The notes beneath the pieces are model-generated. The model was not told the origin of the DNA and did no database searches. It saw only the letters and a list, made by a program, of their open reading frames with translations. A DNA stretch of 64,000 nucleotides. Source: Aporrectodea caliginosa (Eukaryota > Annelida > Clitellata > Crassiclitellata > Lumbricidae). Positions 33,215 to 44,039 of this stretch are shown piece after piece. The position numbers were made by a program, and so were the translations under genes. The first letter of the stretch is position 1. The number at the start of each line of letters is the position of its first letter. The stretch is from positions 940,488 through 1,004,487 of the forward strand of contig JACEVL010000803.1 of assembly GCA_020284085.1 (NCBI GenBank), read 5' to 3'.

Positions 33215-33270
33215 TAACAGTTCTAAAAGGATAAATCAATCAATCAATTTAGTTTATTCTCGACATCAAG
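33215..33270 (-). mobile_element. Retroelement 3' end with (TTGA)n tail
   Basis: 'aaatcaatcaatcaattt' (inverse (TTGA)n) adjoins 'agtttattctcg', i.e. reversed 'cgagaataaact', which looks like a polyadenylated 3' end. Only the end is recognisable. Confidence 0.45.
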
Positions 33271-34215
33271 CTGACAGGCCGCAACTTGTAACAAGTAGGC
33301 CAGCATGTAGGAAAAATTGTCTCAGTACTGACAGTCAGTTATTAAATGGGTTGAGATAGCAAAATAATGTTATCTCAGCTCTAACAGGAGAAGTAGGCTA
33401 GGAGCATCTTAAGATGAGCTGAACATTTTTTCTGAGCTATTTGTGGCGGTAAAGTTCTAATTTCAAGCGGTATTTAAGCAACCAGCAGACCAAGAAACCT
33501 ATTGGATTTCAATTTCGAAGGCGTACATTTTATTCTGCAGAAGATAATTCACTGACATTCTTGGAGTTTCTTGAAATCCGGAAACCGAAGTGACGACTCA
33601 GTGACTCTTTCTGCGAAACGTTTAATCATTATGGTAGTTTCATTTAAAATAACGTTCTCTAAAAGACACTCGCACTCGATCTGATCAAAAAAGATCCATA
33701 ACTCGCCAATTTCCTTCCATTCCAAACAGAGAGAGAGGAAGACAAACAGACAGGCAGCTAATCAAACAGACCCAAGCCTCACACACAAAGAGACAGATCA
33801 CTTCTCGGTTAAGCTGAAGCGAGTAGGAACGCGATCCAAATGTGATACCCGACCCGGGCGGAAGGCGATAGAACAGCCGGCTAAGCTGCTCTTCCGTCGA
33901 GGAGTTAGTAACGCGTTGCTATAGGGAATTGCATTAAACGTGTGATGTGCTTGGAAGAACCGAGAATGGACTGTGTCCGAAATTATCGGCCGATTATAGG
34001 GTTGTGCCTCGCGCGTCAGTCAGCATTATACGTGCGCTAGCTAAACTCTCTGCTCGTAGATCATTTGCCGACCGTTTTACGCTTCCGTAGTCGGCGAGTC
34101 GGTTGTCATAGAGACGCACCATTAATCTCAGTCTAAGAGCTTTCTGATGTCAGAGGATACACTGCCGTGGCGACATCTATGCTGCAGTAATTGGTACTCG
34201 CAAGTTACACGGTGC
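33271..34215. other. Unassigned sequence
   Basis: No recognised gene, TIR or long repeat. A short CAGA-rich patch is at 33720-33800. Confidence 0.35.
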
Positions 34216-34490
34216 GGGGATAGAGAGAGAGACAGAGAAAGAGAGACTGTCTATCTCTCTTTCAGCGACAGACAGACAGCGACAGAAAGACAGACAGACA
34301 GAAAGAGACAGACCGACAGAGACAGAGACAGAGAGAAAGAGAAAGAGATGGATAGAGAGAGACAGAGACAGACAGAGCCACAGACAGAGAGACAGAGGCA
34401 GACAGACAGAGACAGAGAGAGAGAGAAAGAGAAAGAGAGAGAGAGGGAGAGACAGACAGACAGACAGAGACCGACAGACAGGGAAGAGGA
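34216..34490. repeat. (GACAGA)n/(GAGA)n purine-rich tract
   Basis: About 270 bases of gacagacag, gagaaagag and cagacaga. The long frames on both strands are low-complexity artefacts. Confidence 0.95.
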
Positions 34491-34914
34491 GGCATGGAGG
34501 AAGAGGAAGAAAAGTAGCAGGTGGGGAGAACGTTAACGAGGACTTTAAAGCACAGAAACGATGTGGAAGCAAGTAGGAGGAAGAGAAGGAATTGGAGAGA
34601 GAGGATAACGAGAAAGAGTTCTTAGAACAGAAGAGGAGCAGTCGCTTAAGCTCACGTATACAGAGAGGCAGCCATGGGCATGAAGCGCTACGTGCGAGAG
34701 GGTGGATAGTCCTCTGCTGTGGCCACCTGGTCTCACAGTGAGCGACCATTTTATTCATTCATTATATTATAGCCGAGTCGTTTAGAGTAGACAAGTGCGC
34801 CAGATATTTCGAAACCGCTTTCTACGGGCATTTGAATATCTGTCCGATCCAACCGCTACAGTTACGGGCGCCAGTTCGCTTCCAGTTCGCTAACCGTTGG
34901 ACCTATCGAGTACC

Positions 34915-35300
34915 CCACACAAATGTTAAGAGGAAGGATACAAGCGACAGATAATGCGACGGGTTCTGTTGGTGTTCGCAGCTGGTAAGAAATGCGAGAC
35001 AGAATCCAGCGGGAAATTGTCGCGTAGGAAATGGCAAGTCCTTCAGAAACAATTATCTGCGCTTGAATCAGACTACGATTGAGCGTCCGCGCAGTATTAG
35101 ATGGAGCGCCTCTGAATGGGCAATCTGGTAGGGGCGCTATAACAAGTGTTCAAATACAATACAATACAATACAATACCCACAAAAAGGAAATGTTAAGAG
35201 AAAGACAACAAGCGACAGATAATGCGAAGGCGGTCCGGGTGGTGTTCTAGGTGGTAAGAAATAAGAGACAGATAAGCAGGGAATTTGTAAGGGGAAACGG
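34915..35300 (+). repeat. About 110-bp direct repeats flanking a truncated SINE
   Basis: 'caagcgacagataatgcga' lies at about 34941 and again at about 35209. 'aaatgttaag(a)g' and 'ggtggtgttc(t)' also recur, separated by about 260 bp. Between them (about 35030-35178) is a family-1 SINE lacking its tRNA head ('gcaagtccttc', 'ggggcgctataacaagtg') with an (ATACA)n tail. Confidence 0.7.
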
Positions 35301-35573
35301 ATAGATAAGAAATAAATTTCAAGATGAATCAGGCTACACGGAGGAATAAAAACAATTAAAGATGGATTCGGTGGTAGTGGAAGAGACGAGTAGGAGGAGG
35401 AGGAGGATAGATACGAGAAGATTAATTGAAAGTCCTGGAATTAAAAAGGTTGTTTTAAAAAGAGAGGCGAATGAAAAGGAATATGACAAGAAAATCGGAA
35501 GAATAAACTAATTATCATTATTTATTATCAATTAGTAACTACTCCAATGCTGCTGCAGCAGCTGCTGCTGCTG

Positions 35574-35608
<35 letters not shown>

Positions 35609-36505
35609 ACTACAACTACTACTATTTGTTTATTACACAAACTCGTTGACTCAGACGCAACAAGGTACAACAAGGTATCATAAAAGTTGCAGTTTTTTAG
35701 GGATGGAAAAAGAAAATAACATCGTCTATCGTCTCTCGTCTCGGTGTCTAATACATTCTTATGGCATGAAGCCATGGTGCAAAAAGACCAAGCCGTAATC
35801 AGATCAATCTCCAGAGGATCAGTCGGGTAACAGAAGAATTGGAAATGAGAAGAAAAGAATGTAATTATCGTAATCGTAATGAGAATTTATCTATCGCCTT
35901 TTCTCGATAGACGCTAATCAGAGGCCTTCAACGGATCACAATAAACAAGTCGGACCTGGATTCCCTAACGGAGTTTCATTCTGGTTACGACTTCCTTCAC
36001 ATCAGGCAACCAGCGATTGATGCTTCGGGCATTATGTTAACGGCGGTACAGAAGTCGTTAGACTAGATCAAAGAATGAGGATGAAACAGCCGAGTGGAGC
36101 GGAGGACATAGTCAAAGTGTAGGATAGAAAAAACATAGGACATGCAGAAAAAAAATAGAAGGAGAAAGACAAGAGACGGAGCATGGAAGTGGGAACGAGG
36201 ATAATTGGACGGTCAAAGCCAATGGCTGAGGTACTCTCCTCGACGCCAATAGGCAATTGTGGATGCCGACGATAGTTCTAAGGGAATAACGGTGTGTGTA
36301 AATCAGTATCGTCTATCCAGCGTAATACACAGGGGCGATGTTAAGGAAGGTAACAAGACGAGGAGAGGGAATGAGACAAAGACATGCAGAGGGAAGAAGA
36401 AGAACAGGGAAGGAGGAACGGGGAATAAAAAGTAGAAGTAAACCCAAAGAGGACTAGGATGCGTGAAGAAGAATTCTTTCGATGAAACGAAAACAGGAGT
36501 TGAAG
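35300..36505. other. Mostly unassigned; (CTG)n at 35549-35610
   Basis: A (GCT/CTG)n run with two (CTA) interruptions makes poly-Leu and poly-Ala frames that are artefacts. GGA-rich patches lie at 35390-35405. No domain is recognised in the remainder. Confidence 0.5.
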
Positions 36506-36510
36506 GTCAT

Positions 36511-36700
36511 GCATCTGGGTTTTGTTTCCATGTAGGCCGACCCTCCTGTTATTACCGTAATGTGTTCGTCCTTGCATCTGGGTTTTGTTTCCATGTAGGC
36601 CGACCCTCCTGTTATTACCGCGTATTGTGTTCGTCATTGCACCTGGATTTCCTTTCCATTTCTACTGTTATAACCGTATTTTGTTCAGCATTGCATCGTG
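36511..36700. repeat. 63-bp tandem repeat, about three copies
   Basis: 'gcatctgggttttgtttcca' starts at 36511 and 36574 with near-identical bodies (gtaggccgaccctcctgtta). A diverged third copy starts at about 36637. The 146-residue ORF here is partly repeat translation. Confidence 0.9.
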
Positions 36701-36984
36701 CTCATCAACGCAGTGATTGCCACGAGCAGAAGTTTCAGTGTTCAGTTGACAAAACAGATATGGAAGTATTACATTCCACAGATGACCAAAGTATACACGA
36801 TCGCAGGACAATATCTAATGTTGTTAATATGTTGCACACGAAACAACGGAAGACTCGTGAGATATTACAGTTTCATTACCACAAAGTCTTTTCAGCTACT
36901 TAACTGATGGGTTAGAATAACAGTTAGGGGTTGAACTCCAAACCCACAGACAACTAAGACGCTAATGAATGCAAATATAATGGC

Positions 36985-37145
36985 CATGACGATCAACCTG
37001 ACCGGTCATGAAGACCGCCGTGACAATGCGTGACATAGCAACCACCAACACCGTCGCATCACCACCGCCACAATCATCACTACTGCCATCGGCGTCACCG
37101 CCATATCATCACCGCCGCCACTACCGCCCCACCATTACTGATGAC
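36985..37145. repeat. ACC/ATC trinucleotide-rich tract
   Basis: Degenerate caccacc, catcatc and ccgccac words. Confidence 0.75.
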
Positions 37146-37770
37146 CATCAGGCGACCAAGCGGTGTGAGGGGCTTCGATGATGGTGGGACGGCATTGGGG
37201 TCTCCAGTCTCAAGTCGACGATCGCTGGGCTTTTAGTCGTGGAGATATGCAGGTGTCACGCGTCCGTACTTCAGCTCGAGCTCGTCGTGACTTCTTGTGT
37301 ATTGGACCATCCTACTGGAAGAGCTCTACACTCTGACAGCCAAGACATTGGCGATGAATTTGAACTGGGCAGCAAATACTTACCAAGTTACCAATAATCA
37401 CTACCACCTCAGCCGTTGTTAAATACACGCAGGAGCGTAGGCAGACTTAAATTCAAGAGGAGGCAACTCCACAGAGACAAAATTCTGGAAGATGAACTGC
37501 AACGCATGTTACGCCTATGAACTCTCTATAATTATAGAAAGTTATTTTGGTTTGATCTGTAAAAGGCTTCATCTGTGGTCTTGGAAAAATTTGACTTAGG
37601 CCTACATCGTATTATTATGTTATTGTTTAACTGTACTTCCCACTCATTCCTTTTACTTTCGATATTTAGTTTGAATTAGTTAAGGTTAGTTAAGATTTTT
37701 ATGTTAATCAAGTCAACAACTGTTGTACTAAGTAAAGCATCTTTCGGTCGCCACATATTCTGTTGAAATG
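37146..37770. other. Unassigned; possible LINE ORF remnant leading into a 3' tail
   Basis: No continuous domain was read. The adjacent plus-strand LINE 3' end suggests the upstream few hundred bases belong to the same dead element. Confidence 0.35.
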
Positions 37771-37774
37771 ATAT

Positions 37775-37940
37775 AGAGGTGTCCCTACTTAGCGGGATCT
37801 TTGATCCCTTCAGGGCCTTCCCTTGTGGTATTCAACAATCCATACTTAAAAGTGCAATCTGATTTGTAATGTTATTGTTTATTGTTGTTTGGCTACAAAT
37901 AAACGATTGATTGATTGATCATTTGATTGATTGATTAACG
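37775..37940 (+). mobile_element. Non-LTR retrotransposon 3' end, (GATT)n tail
   Basis: 'agcgggatctttgatccctt' (37791-37810) is the family stem with compensating changes (gggat/atccc). It is followed by 'ctacaaataaacg' and (attg)n at 37904-37937. Confidence 0.75.
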
Positions 37941-38155
37941 AAACGTCGCATGATGTTCTTTTGGCGACTAGTTTACCCGACATCTAACTTTCTCCAGAAT
38001 ATTTTTGGTGTTACTTTGGGGAGACTTTTTTGGTAGGCCTAATTCCGAACTCGTCGTTATCTTGAATGGTAAATCTAGTTTCATAGACAACACTTAGGCT
38101 ACAAACATTTCCGCAGTGTGTGTGTTTTACATTTTCACCATAGAATGACATAGAG

Positions 38156-38493
38156 CAGTGCTGTCCAACCTTTTTGACCCCGCGGGCCACTGAAGAAGTT
38201 ATTCTTGAAGCCGAGGGCCGCACCATTAAACTCAAAAGCAACGACTAAAATTTATTGAAAATTATAAACTGTATTAAAATTAATTATGGAGTAATCATAA
38301 TGAATGCGTCGTGGGAATTGAATTTTGTGTTCACATTGTCATATTATAAGCCAAGTTACGAACGAATAACTATAGCCTACAAGTAGGCAAGTGACTTCGT
38401 CCTTTACTTCATTTTTACAGAAATTGAAAATATTTAGCGAGCTCGGGCGGGCCACTTAGAATCAGCCCGCGGGCCGCGGGTTGGACAGCACTG
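38156..38493. mobile_element. hAT-like MITE, 338 bp
   Basis: The ends are 'cagtgctgtccaacc' and its exact inverse. Flanks acatagag at 38148-38155 and 38494-38501 are identical. CGCGGGCC motifs lie near both ends. The minus ORF 38011-38241 crosses the boundary and is spurious. Confidence 0.95.
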
Positions 38494-38739
38494 ACATAGA
38501 GCATTGCGCATTATGTTAGCGTATAGCCTACTTGTGACCTTTGCTTTGCTTCTTACTGAAGTGCTCATAGCTTTGTCACACGAGGCGGTTACCAGGCTGT
38601 ATTATGGTGCTATATTCTGATATACATACCAGGCTGTATTATAGAGTTGTACGGTGAGAACTGTTCAAAATAATTGCATACCTCTTTTAAGTGTGGAATT
38701 CGCCCTATAACTGAAGGCCATGAACTGTGACTGTTTAAT

Positions 38740-39789
38740 ACTTTAATTTAGGTTGTATGTATGTATGTATGTATGTATGTATGTATGAGCACTTGTTATA
38801 GCGCCCCTTCAAGATTTCTACTCAGAAGGCGCTCCCGACTACAGCGCGGACACTGAATCGGAGTTTCACGCCGAAGCGCATGAGCAATTGCGAGTGAAGG
38901 ACTTGCCCAGGGTCCCTACACGGCGGCTTTGAGGTGGATTCGAACCCGCAACCCTCCGGCTGCAAGGCACCGAACATACCCCTACACCACCGCGCCCACG
39001 TATGTGTACATTTTGGTTACTGAAACACTCATAGATAACATCTTTCAATTGTTAATTTTTAAATATGTTATGTGATATAACATTTATAATAAAATTCTGA
39101 TGTTGGAAAATTATTAATATTAATTATTGGTTAATGAATATCTATATTGCCATATTACTATTGTGCAATGTTGGTTGCAACGCTGGTTACTATTATTCAA
39201 CTTTGGTTTTTCAGTATTATATATTACAAATGGTTTGGTTTGGTTGCTGTATCGGAGTGCCTGCTGTGTTGCATAATATTGCAGTACTGTGTTGCAATGC
39301 TGTTTGCTGAAATATCCATGGACGACTTCTTTTCGACTGTTGATTTTTGTTTAAAATATGTTATGTCATAATAATAAGAACCCGATGTTAGAAAATTATA
39401 AACATTACTTATTGGTTAATGAATATTCATATTACAATATTACTATCATTCAACTTTAGTTCTTCAATATTGCATAATGGTATGGCTTGGTTAATGTACA
39501 TGAACAGTTTAAAGGAATACCTTAATCAATTATAATACATGTATGCTTTGTTAGTTAATGAAATTTGTCAGGACATAATGATCACAGACAGTATGAGATG
39601 AAATACTTTATGTTGAAAAAATATTGAATATTAGTGAAATTGTAAAGCTCTGTTTTGACACCTTTAATGGTGTTGTTCGGATGCTATAAGTTTCTTGTTC
39701 TGATTGTATTGTATATTTTCTGTATTGTTGTCAACGGCCTTTGATGTCATAAGACGACGTTAAACTGTGGTGAAATAAAATAAATAAAA
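38740..39789 (+). mobile_element. 1.05-kb retroposed insertion with a 12-bp target duplication
   Basis: 'tgactgtttaat' is present at 38728-38739 and 39790-39801. The insert ends in 'gacgacgttaaactg' and an A-rich tail (aataaaataaataaaa), as expected for LINE-mediated insertion on the plus strand. It contains a family-1 SINE (38755-38996) and an about 283-bp direct repeat (gatgtt(g/a)gaaaatta at about 39101 and 39384). The 74-residue hydrophobic ORF at 39147 overlaps the duplicated AT-rich sequence and is unsupported. Confidence 0.75.
38755..38996 (-). mobile_element. tRNA-derived SINE, family 1
   Basis: Same order as the 19.2-kb copy: (CATA)n tail, gcgctataac, body, B box 'gggttcgaatccacc' and head 'gtaggggtatgttcgg', all on the minus strand. 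Confidence 0.9.
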
Positions 39790-39949
39790 TGACTGTTTAA
39801 TGTGAATAGGTGACTTTGGCTCTGAGCAGAAAACATTTTCAAACTGTCTTAAAACACACTTGCTATAGATCAGTGACCCATTGGTGCAGCGCTTTGGTGA
39901 GGGTATTAAAGGCGCTATAGTAAGAGTCTTGATATCTGCATATTATATA

Positions 39950-40165
39950 CATATCTAAAACACCACTATCAGTGCAACACTACAACCATCACCATGTGCC
40001 GTGGTGGCGGATTGCCTAGAGCGCTCGGGTTTGAACCGCACCCCAGGCAATTAGGCCTACTGTGAAGGAACTTGAACGTGTGTAGGCTACACTTCTGAAC
40101 TGCGGAGGAACGGCAATATCAAATAGGCGTACAGGTTACTGCTGTATAAGCTATTTCAGCTTTAT
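39950..40165 (+). mobile_element. tRNA-derived SINE, family 3
   Basis: 'aacaccactatcagtgcaac' leads to a tRNA-like head ('ggtggcggattgcctagagc', 'cgggtttgaacc') and 'cttctgaactgcggaggaa'. The same order is at 42.75-43.0 kb. The preceding 'caaactgtcttaaaacaca' and 'agcgctttggtgagg' also recur at about 42050. Confidence 0.75.
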
Positions 40166-40244
40166 TTTTCCCGCAAGGCATGACGGGAAAGGTGATAGTT
40201 CCCCGCCATAGACATCATATATTAAATGTAAGATGTCTATGTTC

Positions 40245-40477
40245 CCCGTTCATAAACAAAGCGAAACATGGCGGATAGCTTAGACGAATCGTTCAAAGTG
40301 GACGACTTTAATCGATGGAATGTAGATGATTTGAAGAAATTTATAACAGAAAGATGCCACAAGACAACTTCATCGAGTTAAACATGAACTCGTGGCAATC
40401 AAATATCTTCTAATATTTGCGTCAAAGTAGATCATAGCAACATCGCTACCGGCACCATTCAGTTTGTTTATGAACGG
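40245..40477 (+). pseudogene. Broken SAP-like N-terminal ORF between inverted repeats
   Basis: ATG at 40268 opens 37 codons ending TAA at 40379-40381 ('SLDESFKVDDFNRWNVDDLK' then 'KFITERCHK'). This resembles the start of a SAP-type helix-loop-helix (WxxxxLKxF...G/CxK). A second frame continues with 'KHELVAIKYLL', so a one-base change broke it. The segment is bracketed by gttcataaacaaa (40249) and its inverse tttgtttatgaac (about 40464). SAP-like modules of this sort occur at the N-terminus of some transposon-associated proteins, but the assignment is inference. Confidence 0.4.
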
Positions 40478-40485
40478 TGACCTAT

Positions 40486-40523
40486 CACCGGAAGTAAAAG
40501 TGGAGATAGTTGCGCATGCGCAT
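40486..40523. promoter_or_regulatory. ETS + NRF1-like motif cluster, copy 1
   Basis: 'caccggaagtaaaag' (ETS/GABP consensus CCGGAAGT) is followed by 'tgcgcatgcgca' (40511-40522), a perfect palindromic NRF1 site. This pair is typical of CpG-type promoters of housekeeping genes. The minus-strand direction would read into the broken SAP ORF antisense. Confidence 0.45.
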
Positions 40524-40912
40524 TGCTAAAGCTGAACTGGCTTATTGTATTGTACCATCAGCATGAACTGTGAGAGTTGGTCAACATAATTACACACCTC
40601 TTTTAAGTGTAGTATTAGACCTATAAGTAAAAGCTTTGAATGATGAGAACTGTTCAAAACATAGTTGCTAAAAATGGTAAAAAAGAAATAAAATAAAAAA
40701 CCGTCTTTTTCCAAAAAACAACCGAAAAAAACGAGCAAAAACGGAAAAAATAATTTGACTTTGTTACATCTTGTACTGTGTTTTAAATAAAAAAGAAAAT
40801 AATGTTACTTTGTTACATCTTGTACTGCATTTAAAAATTAAAAACCTTGTTCACACAATTTAGTTTTAATCAGAAAATCAGAACTGTTCAACTCTTTTTC
40901 AACATAATTACA

Positions 40913-40950
40913 CACCGGAAGTAAAAGTGGAGATAGTTGCGCATGCGCAT
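40913..40950. promoter_or_regulatory. ETS + NRF1-like motif cluster, copy 2
   Basis: An identical 38-base copy of the 40486-40523 motif lies 427 bp away. Between them are AT-rich repeats resembling those at 38.7 and 41.9 kb. Confidence 0.45.
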
Positions 40951-41260
40951 AGAATCTGTGCAGCAAACATTGTCAAACTGTCTTAAAACACAACTTTATT
41001 AGTAAACACTAAGAAACATTAAGTCTACAACAATTATTTTAGTTTTTATAAAATTGGTTTTATGAGAAATGGAGAAATTAAAAATATCGAAATCTTTTCA
41101 AATTTAAATTGTAAACATTAAGTCTATGCTGACAAAAACTAACGTAATTTAAAATCTAAACTTTGTAGGTAGGCCTATAGAGTGTAGCCTAGGCCTACTT
41201 AATTCAAAATTGTACTTACAATTTTTACTTATAGGTCTACAAAGAGTATAGAAGGAATAG

Positions 41261-41545
41261 TGGGGCGCGGTGGTGTAGGGGTATGTTCGGTGCCTTGCAG
41301 CCGGAGGGTTGCGGGTTCGAATCCACCTCAAGGGGGTATATTCGGTGCCTTGCAACCGGAGGGCTGCGGGTTCAAATCCACCTCAAGCCGCCGCGTAGGG
41401 ACCCTGGGCAAGTCCTTCACTCGCAATTGCTCATGCGCTTCGGCGTGAAACTCCGATTCAGTGTCCGCGCTGTAGTCGGGAGCGCCTCTGAGTAGATATC
41501 TTGAAGGGGCGCTATAACAAATGCTCATACATACATACATACAAT
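41261..41545 (+). mobile_element. Family-1 SINE with duplicated tRNA-like head
   Basis: The B-box unit occurs twice in tandem. 'gtatgttcggtgccttgca' is at 41281 and 'gtatattcggtgccttgca' at 41336, a 55-bp period, each followed by gggttc(g/a)aatccacc. The body and 'ggggcgctataacaaatgct' with a (CATA)n tail follow. Confidence 0.9.
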
Positions 41546-42144
41546 AGGCCTATAACGACTTGATATGGAGTAGGCCTAATATCAGTCAGTTTATCAGTGA
41601 ATCGGAGATTACTGTTTACAGAGGCAACATTTCGCATTTGGATAACTTAGAAAATCAGAGTTTTATCAATTTTATTTCTTGAACTGTGCTATGTCTTTCT
41701 CAAATGATGACATTAGGAATGTAGTGACGTAAATTAGCTGAATCCTTGAAGGTACGGAGACAGCGTAAAGGACATCAGAGAAAAATAATATTAACCAAAT
41801 AATAACATACAGTAAATATATAGGTCTAAATAAACTTACATACAAAAAATAAAAACCGAAAACAACGTGACCAAAAATAAAAAATGAAAATGAAAAAAAC
41901 GTTTTTACAACTATAGCCTATAATGGTTCAAAATAATTGCACACCTCTTTTAAGCGTAGTTTTTGCACTATAAGAGAAAACTATGAACGGTGAGAACTGT
42001 TCTGTTCAACTCTTTATCATACTTTTGAATCTGTGCAGCAAACATTCTCAAACTGTCTTAAAACACAATTGTTTAGATCAGTTAGATACCCAAGGCGCAG
42101 AGCTTTGGTGAGGTAAACAAAAGATGCTATGTTAAGTGTTTCCA

Positions 42145-42370
42145 CTCATTCATTCATTCTGAGAATTTATTTAGCGCCTCTTCAAGAGACCTATTCAGAG
42201 GCGCTCACTGCGCTAGCCTATTATGAAGTTGTGTCATTACGAACAAAAAATTTACATCGCTTAGCAAAACAGATGCACCAGTACGCGGGCCCACGCACAC
42301 ACGTGGAACCAACCAACGGATTCCCGTCGAAAGCTGACAGATGGCATAGATGTTCAGAGTCTTTGAGCCA
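42145..42370 (-). mobile_element. SINE family 2, minus strand
   Basis: (ATTC)n-like tail at 42145-42160, then 'tttagcgcctcttcaagag', 'acacacgtggaaccaacc' and 'gatgttcagagtct', matching the 25.6-kb copy in order and orientation. Confidence 0.8.
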
Positions 42371-42392
42371 AGTTGCGTCGATAGAGTAGAGC

Positions 42393-42706
42393 CAGGGCTG
42401 CCGACAGAAATTCCGGGCCCCTAGGCAGAGCAGTCACGGGCCCCTAACTATCCTTAGACTTTATGAGAAATTTTTTTAAAACAGACTGAAATAATAATAG
42501 TGCGGGTACAACCCTACAAAATTATATTTATATATGCAACTATTGTAGTTAAGTGTCCGTAATATTATATTTTAAAAGGCATAAATCATAAACTTTGTAT
42601 AAATGATTATAATATTTTTCATAAGTTGATTGCTGGGCCCAGCCCGGGCCCCTAAAAGTCGCCGGGCCCCTGGGTTTTGCCCCCCTGCCCCCTCTCGGCA
42701 GGCCTG
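42393..42706. mobile_element. hAT-like MITE, 314 bp
   Basis: The ends are 'cagggctgccga' and (inverse) 'caggcctgccga'. Flanks agtagagc at 42385-42392 and 42707-42714 are identical. GGGCCCCT words occur near both ends (42417, 42434, 42648 and 42661 approximately). Confidence 0.95.
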
Positions 42707-42749
42707 AGTAGAGCAGCTTGATATAGGCCCCCTATACATATATACATAC

Positions 42750-42998
42750 TCTAAAACACCACTATCAGTGCAACACTACAACCATCACCAACATGTGCCG
42801 CAGTGGCCGATTGCTTAGAGCGCTCGGGTTCGAACCTCACCCGAAGCAATTACTGTTTAGGGACTTTGAACAAGTTCTTCACGCACAGAACTTGCTCAGC
42901 ACCATCGATGCTCTGTCGTGTGGCCGTGTGAGCACTTCTGAACTGCTAAGGAAGAGCAATATCAAATACAGCTGTATTATATTATATTTTATCATAAG
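42750..42998 (+). mobile_element. tRNA-derived SINE, family 3
   Basis: The head is 'gtggccgattgcttagagcg' and 'gggttcgaacctcaccc', the body 'cacttctgaactgctaagg', and the end 'acagctgtattatattata'. A second piece of the same family (about 43235-43325, 'cacttctgaactgcgaagg', 'acagctgtattgtattgta') lies past the MITE. Confidence 0.85.
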
Positions 42999-43173
42999 CA
43001 GACTTGCATACGAGACATCAAACTTCGAGACCTCTAGACAGTTCCCAAAAAGTCAAGAAAGACCTCGAGACCGAGACCGAGACCAAGACAGTGGGGTCCG
43101 AGACCGAGACATCAAAAAACCTAACTCGAGACGTCTCGAGACCGAGACAGTGTCTCGAGACAATCCAAGTCTG
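42999..43173. mobile_element. hAT-like MITE with GTCTCG arrays, short copy (175 bp)
   Basis: The ends are cagacttg and inverse caagtctg. Flanks atcataag at 42991-42998 and 43174-43181 are identical. The interior carries gagaccgagacc arrays and 'ctcgagacgtctcgagac'. It is an internally deleted relative of the 816-bp copy at 29.2 kb, in the opposite orientation. Confidence 0.9.
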
Positions 43174-43329
43174 ATCATAAGCGCCGATACTACAACCACC
43201 GCAGCTTTCGCAACCCGTACATCACAGTTTGTATCACATCGTATGGCCGTGTGTGCACTTCTGAACTGCGAAGGAAGAGCAATGTCAAATACAGCTGTAT
43301 TGTATTGTATTTTATCATAAGCAGACTTT

Positions 43330-44008
43330 AAACCCGGTCAGCATCTAGTTCTTGCGTATTCCAATGGCGCTACCAGGTCTTCCACGTCACAACACGGGTC
43401 ATCGAGAAAGAGAAAACGAAAATAGAACGAAAATTAGACCGAAAATGACACGACTGCAGCTCGTTCTTCGACGGCTTTTAGGGAGATTTCGTTGCTTTCA
43501 ACGCGGCCAATGACCGACCTTATTGCATGTGGGGCTCTGGTTGACGCAAACATCCAGTCGATAGCATTTCATAACAATTTTCCCGGCGTCAAATACAGCG
43601 ACAGCGAAGATTATTCCTGTTATGGATTTCTTGATGATGGAGAAAAAAATGGGACGCGTGTTTGTGTGTGTGTGAGTTTGTGTATGTGTGTGTGTGTGTT
43701 CGTGTTGGTACGTGCATGTTTGTTTGTTTGTGTGTGTGTGTGTGTTGGTACGTGCATGTGTATGTTTTTTTAAAAACGCTGTAAGCTGTTTTGCAATCGT
43801 GTGGGTTACACAGTTAAACCATATTAGGTACGTTAAATAATTTATCTAAAATCATGGCAATGTAAATTACGTATCACGTTGCATTATAGATGTTAACAGC
43901 AGAAAGAAATGTGCGTATGGTGTATGCATGTTTCTGAACACTTAGGCCTATATAGAACGCTTTCTAAGCCTCTGAACTGAACGTGTATACATCGTCGTCG
44001 TCGTCGCT

Positions 44009-44039
<31 letters not shown>

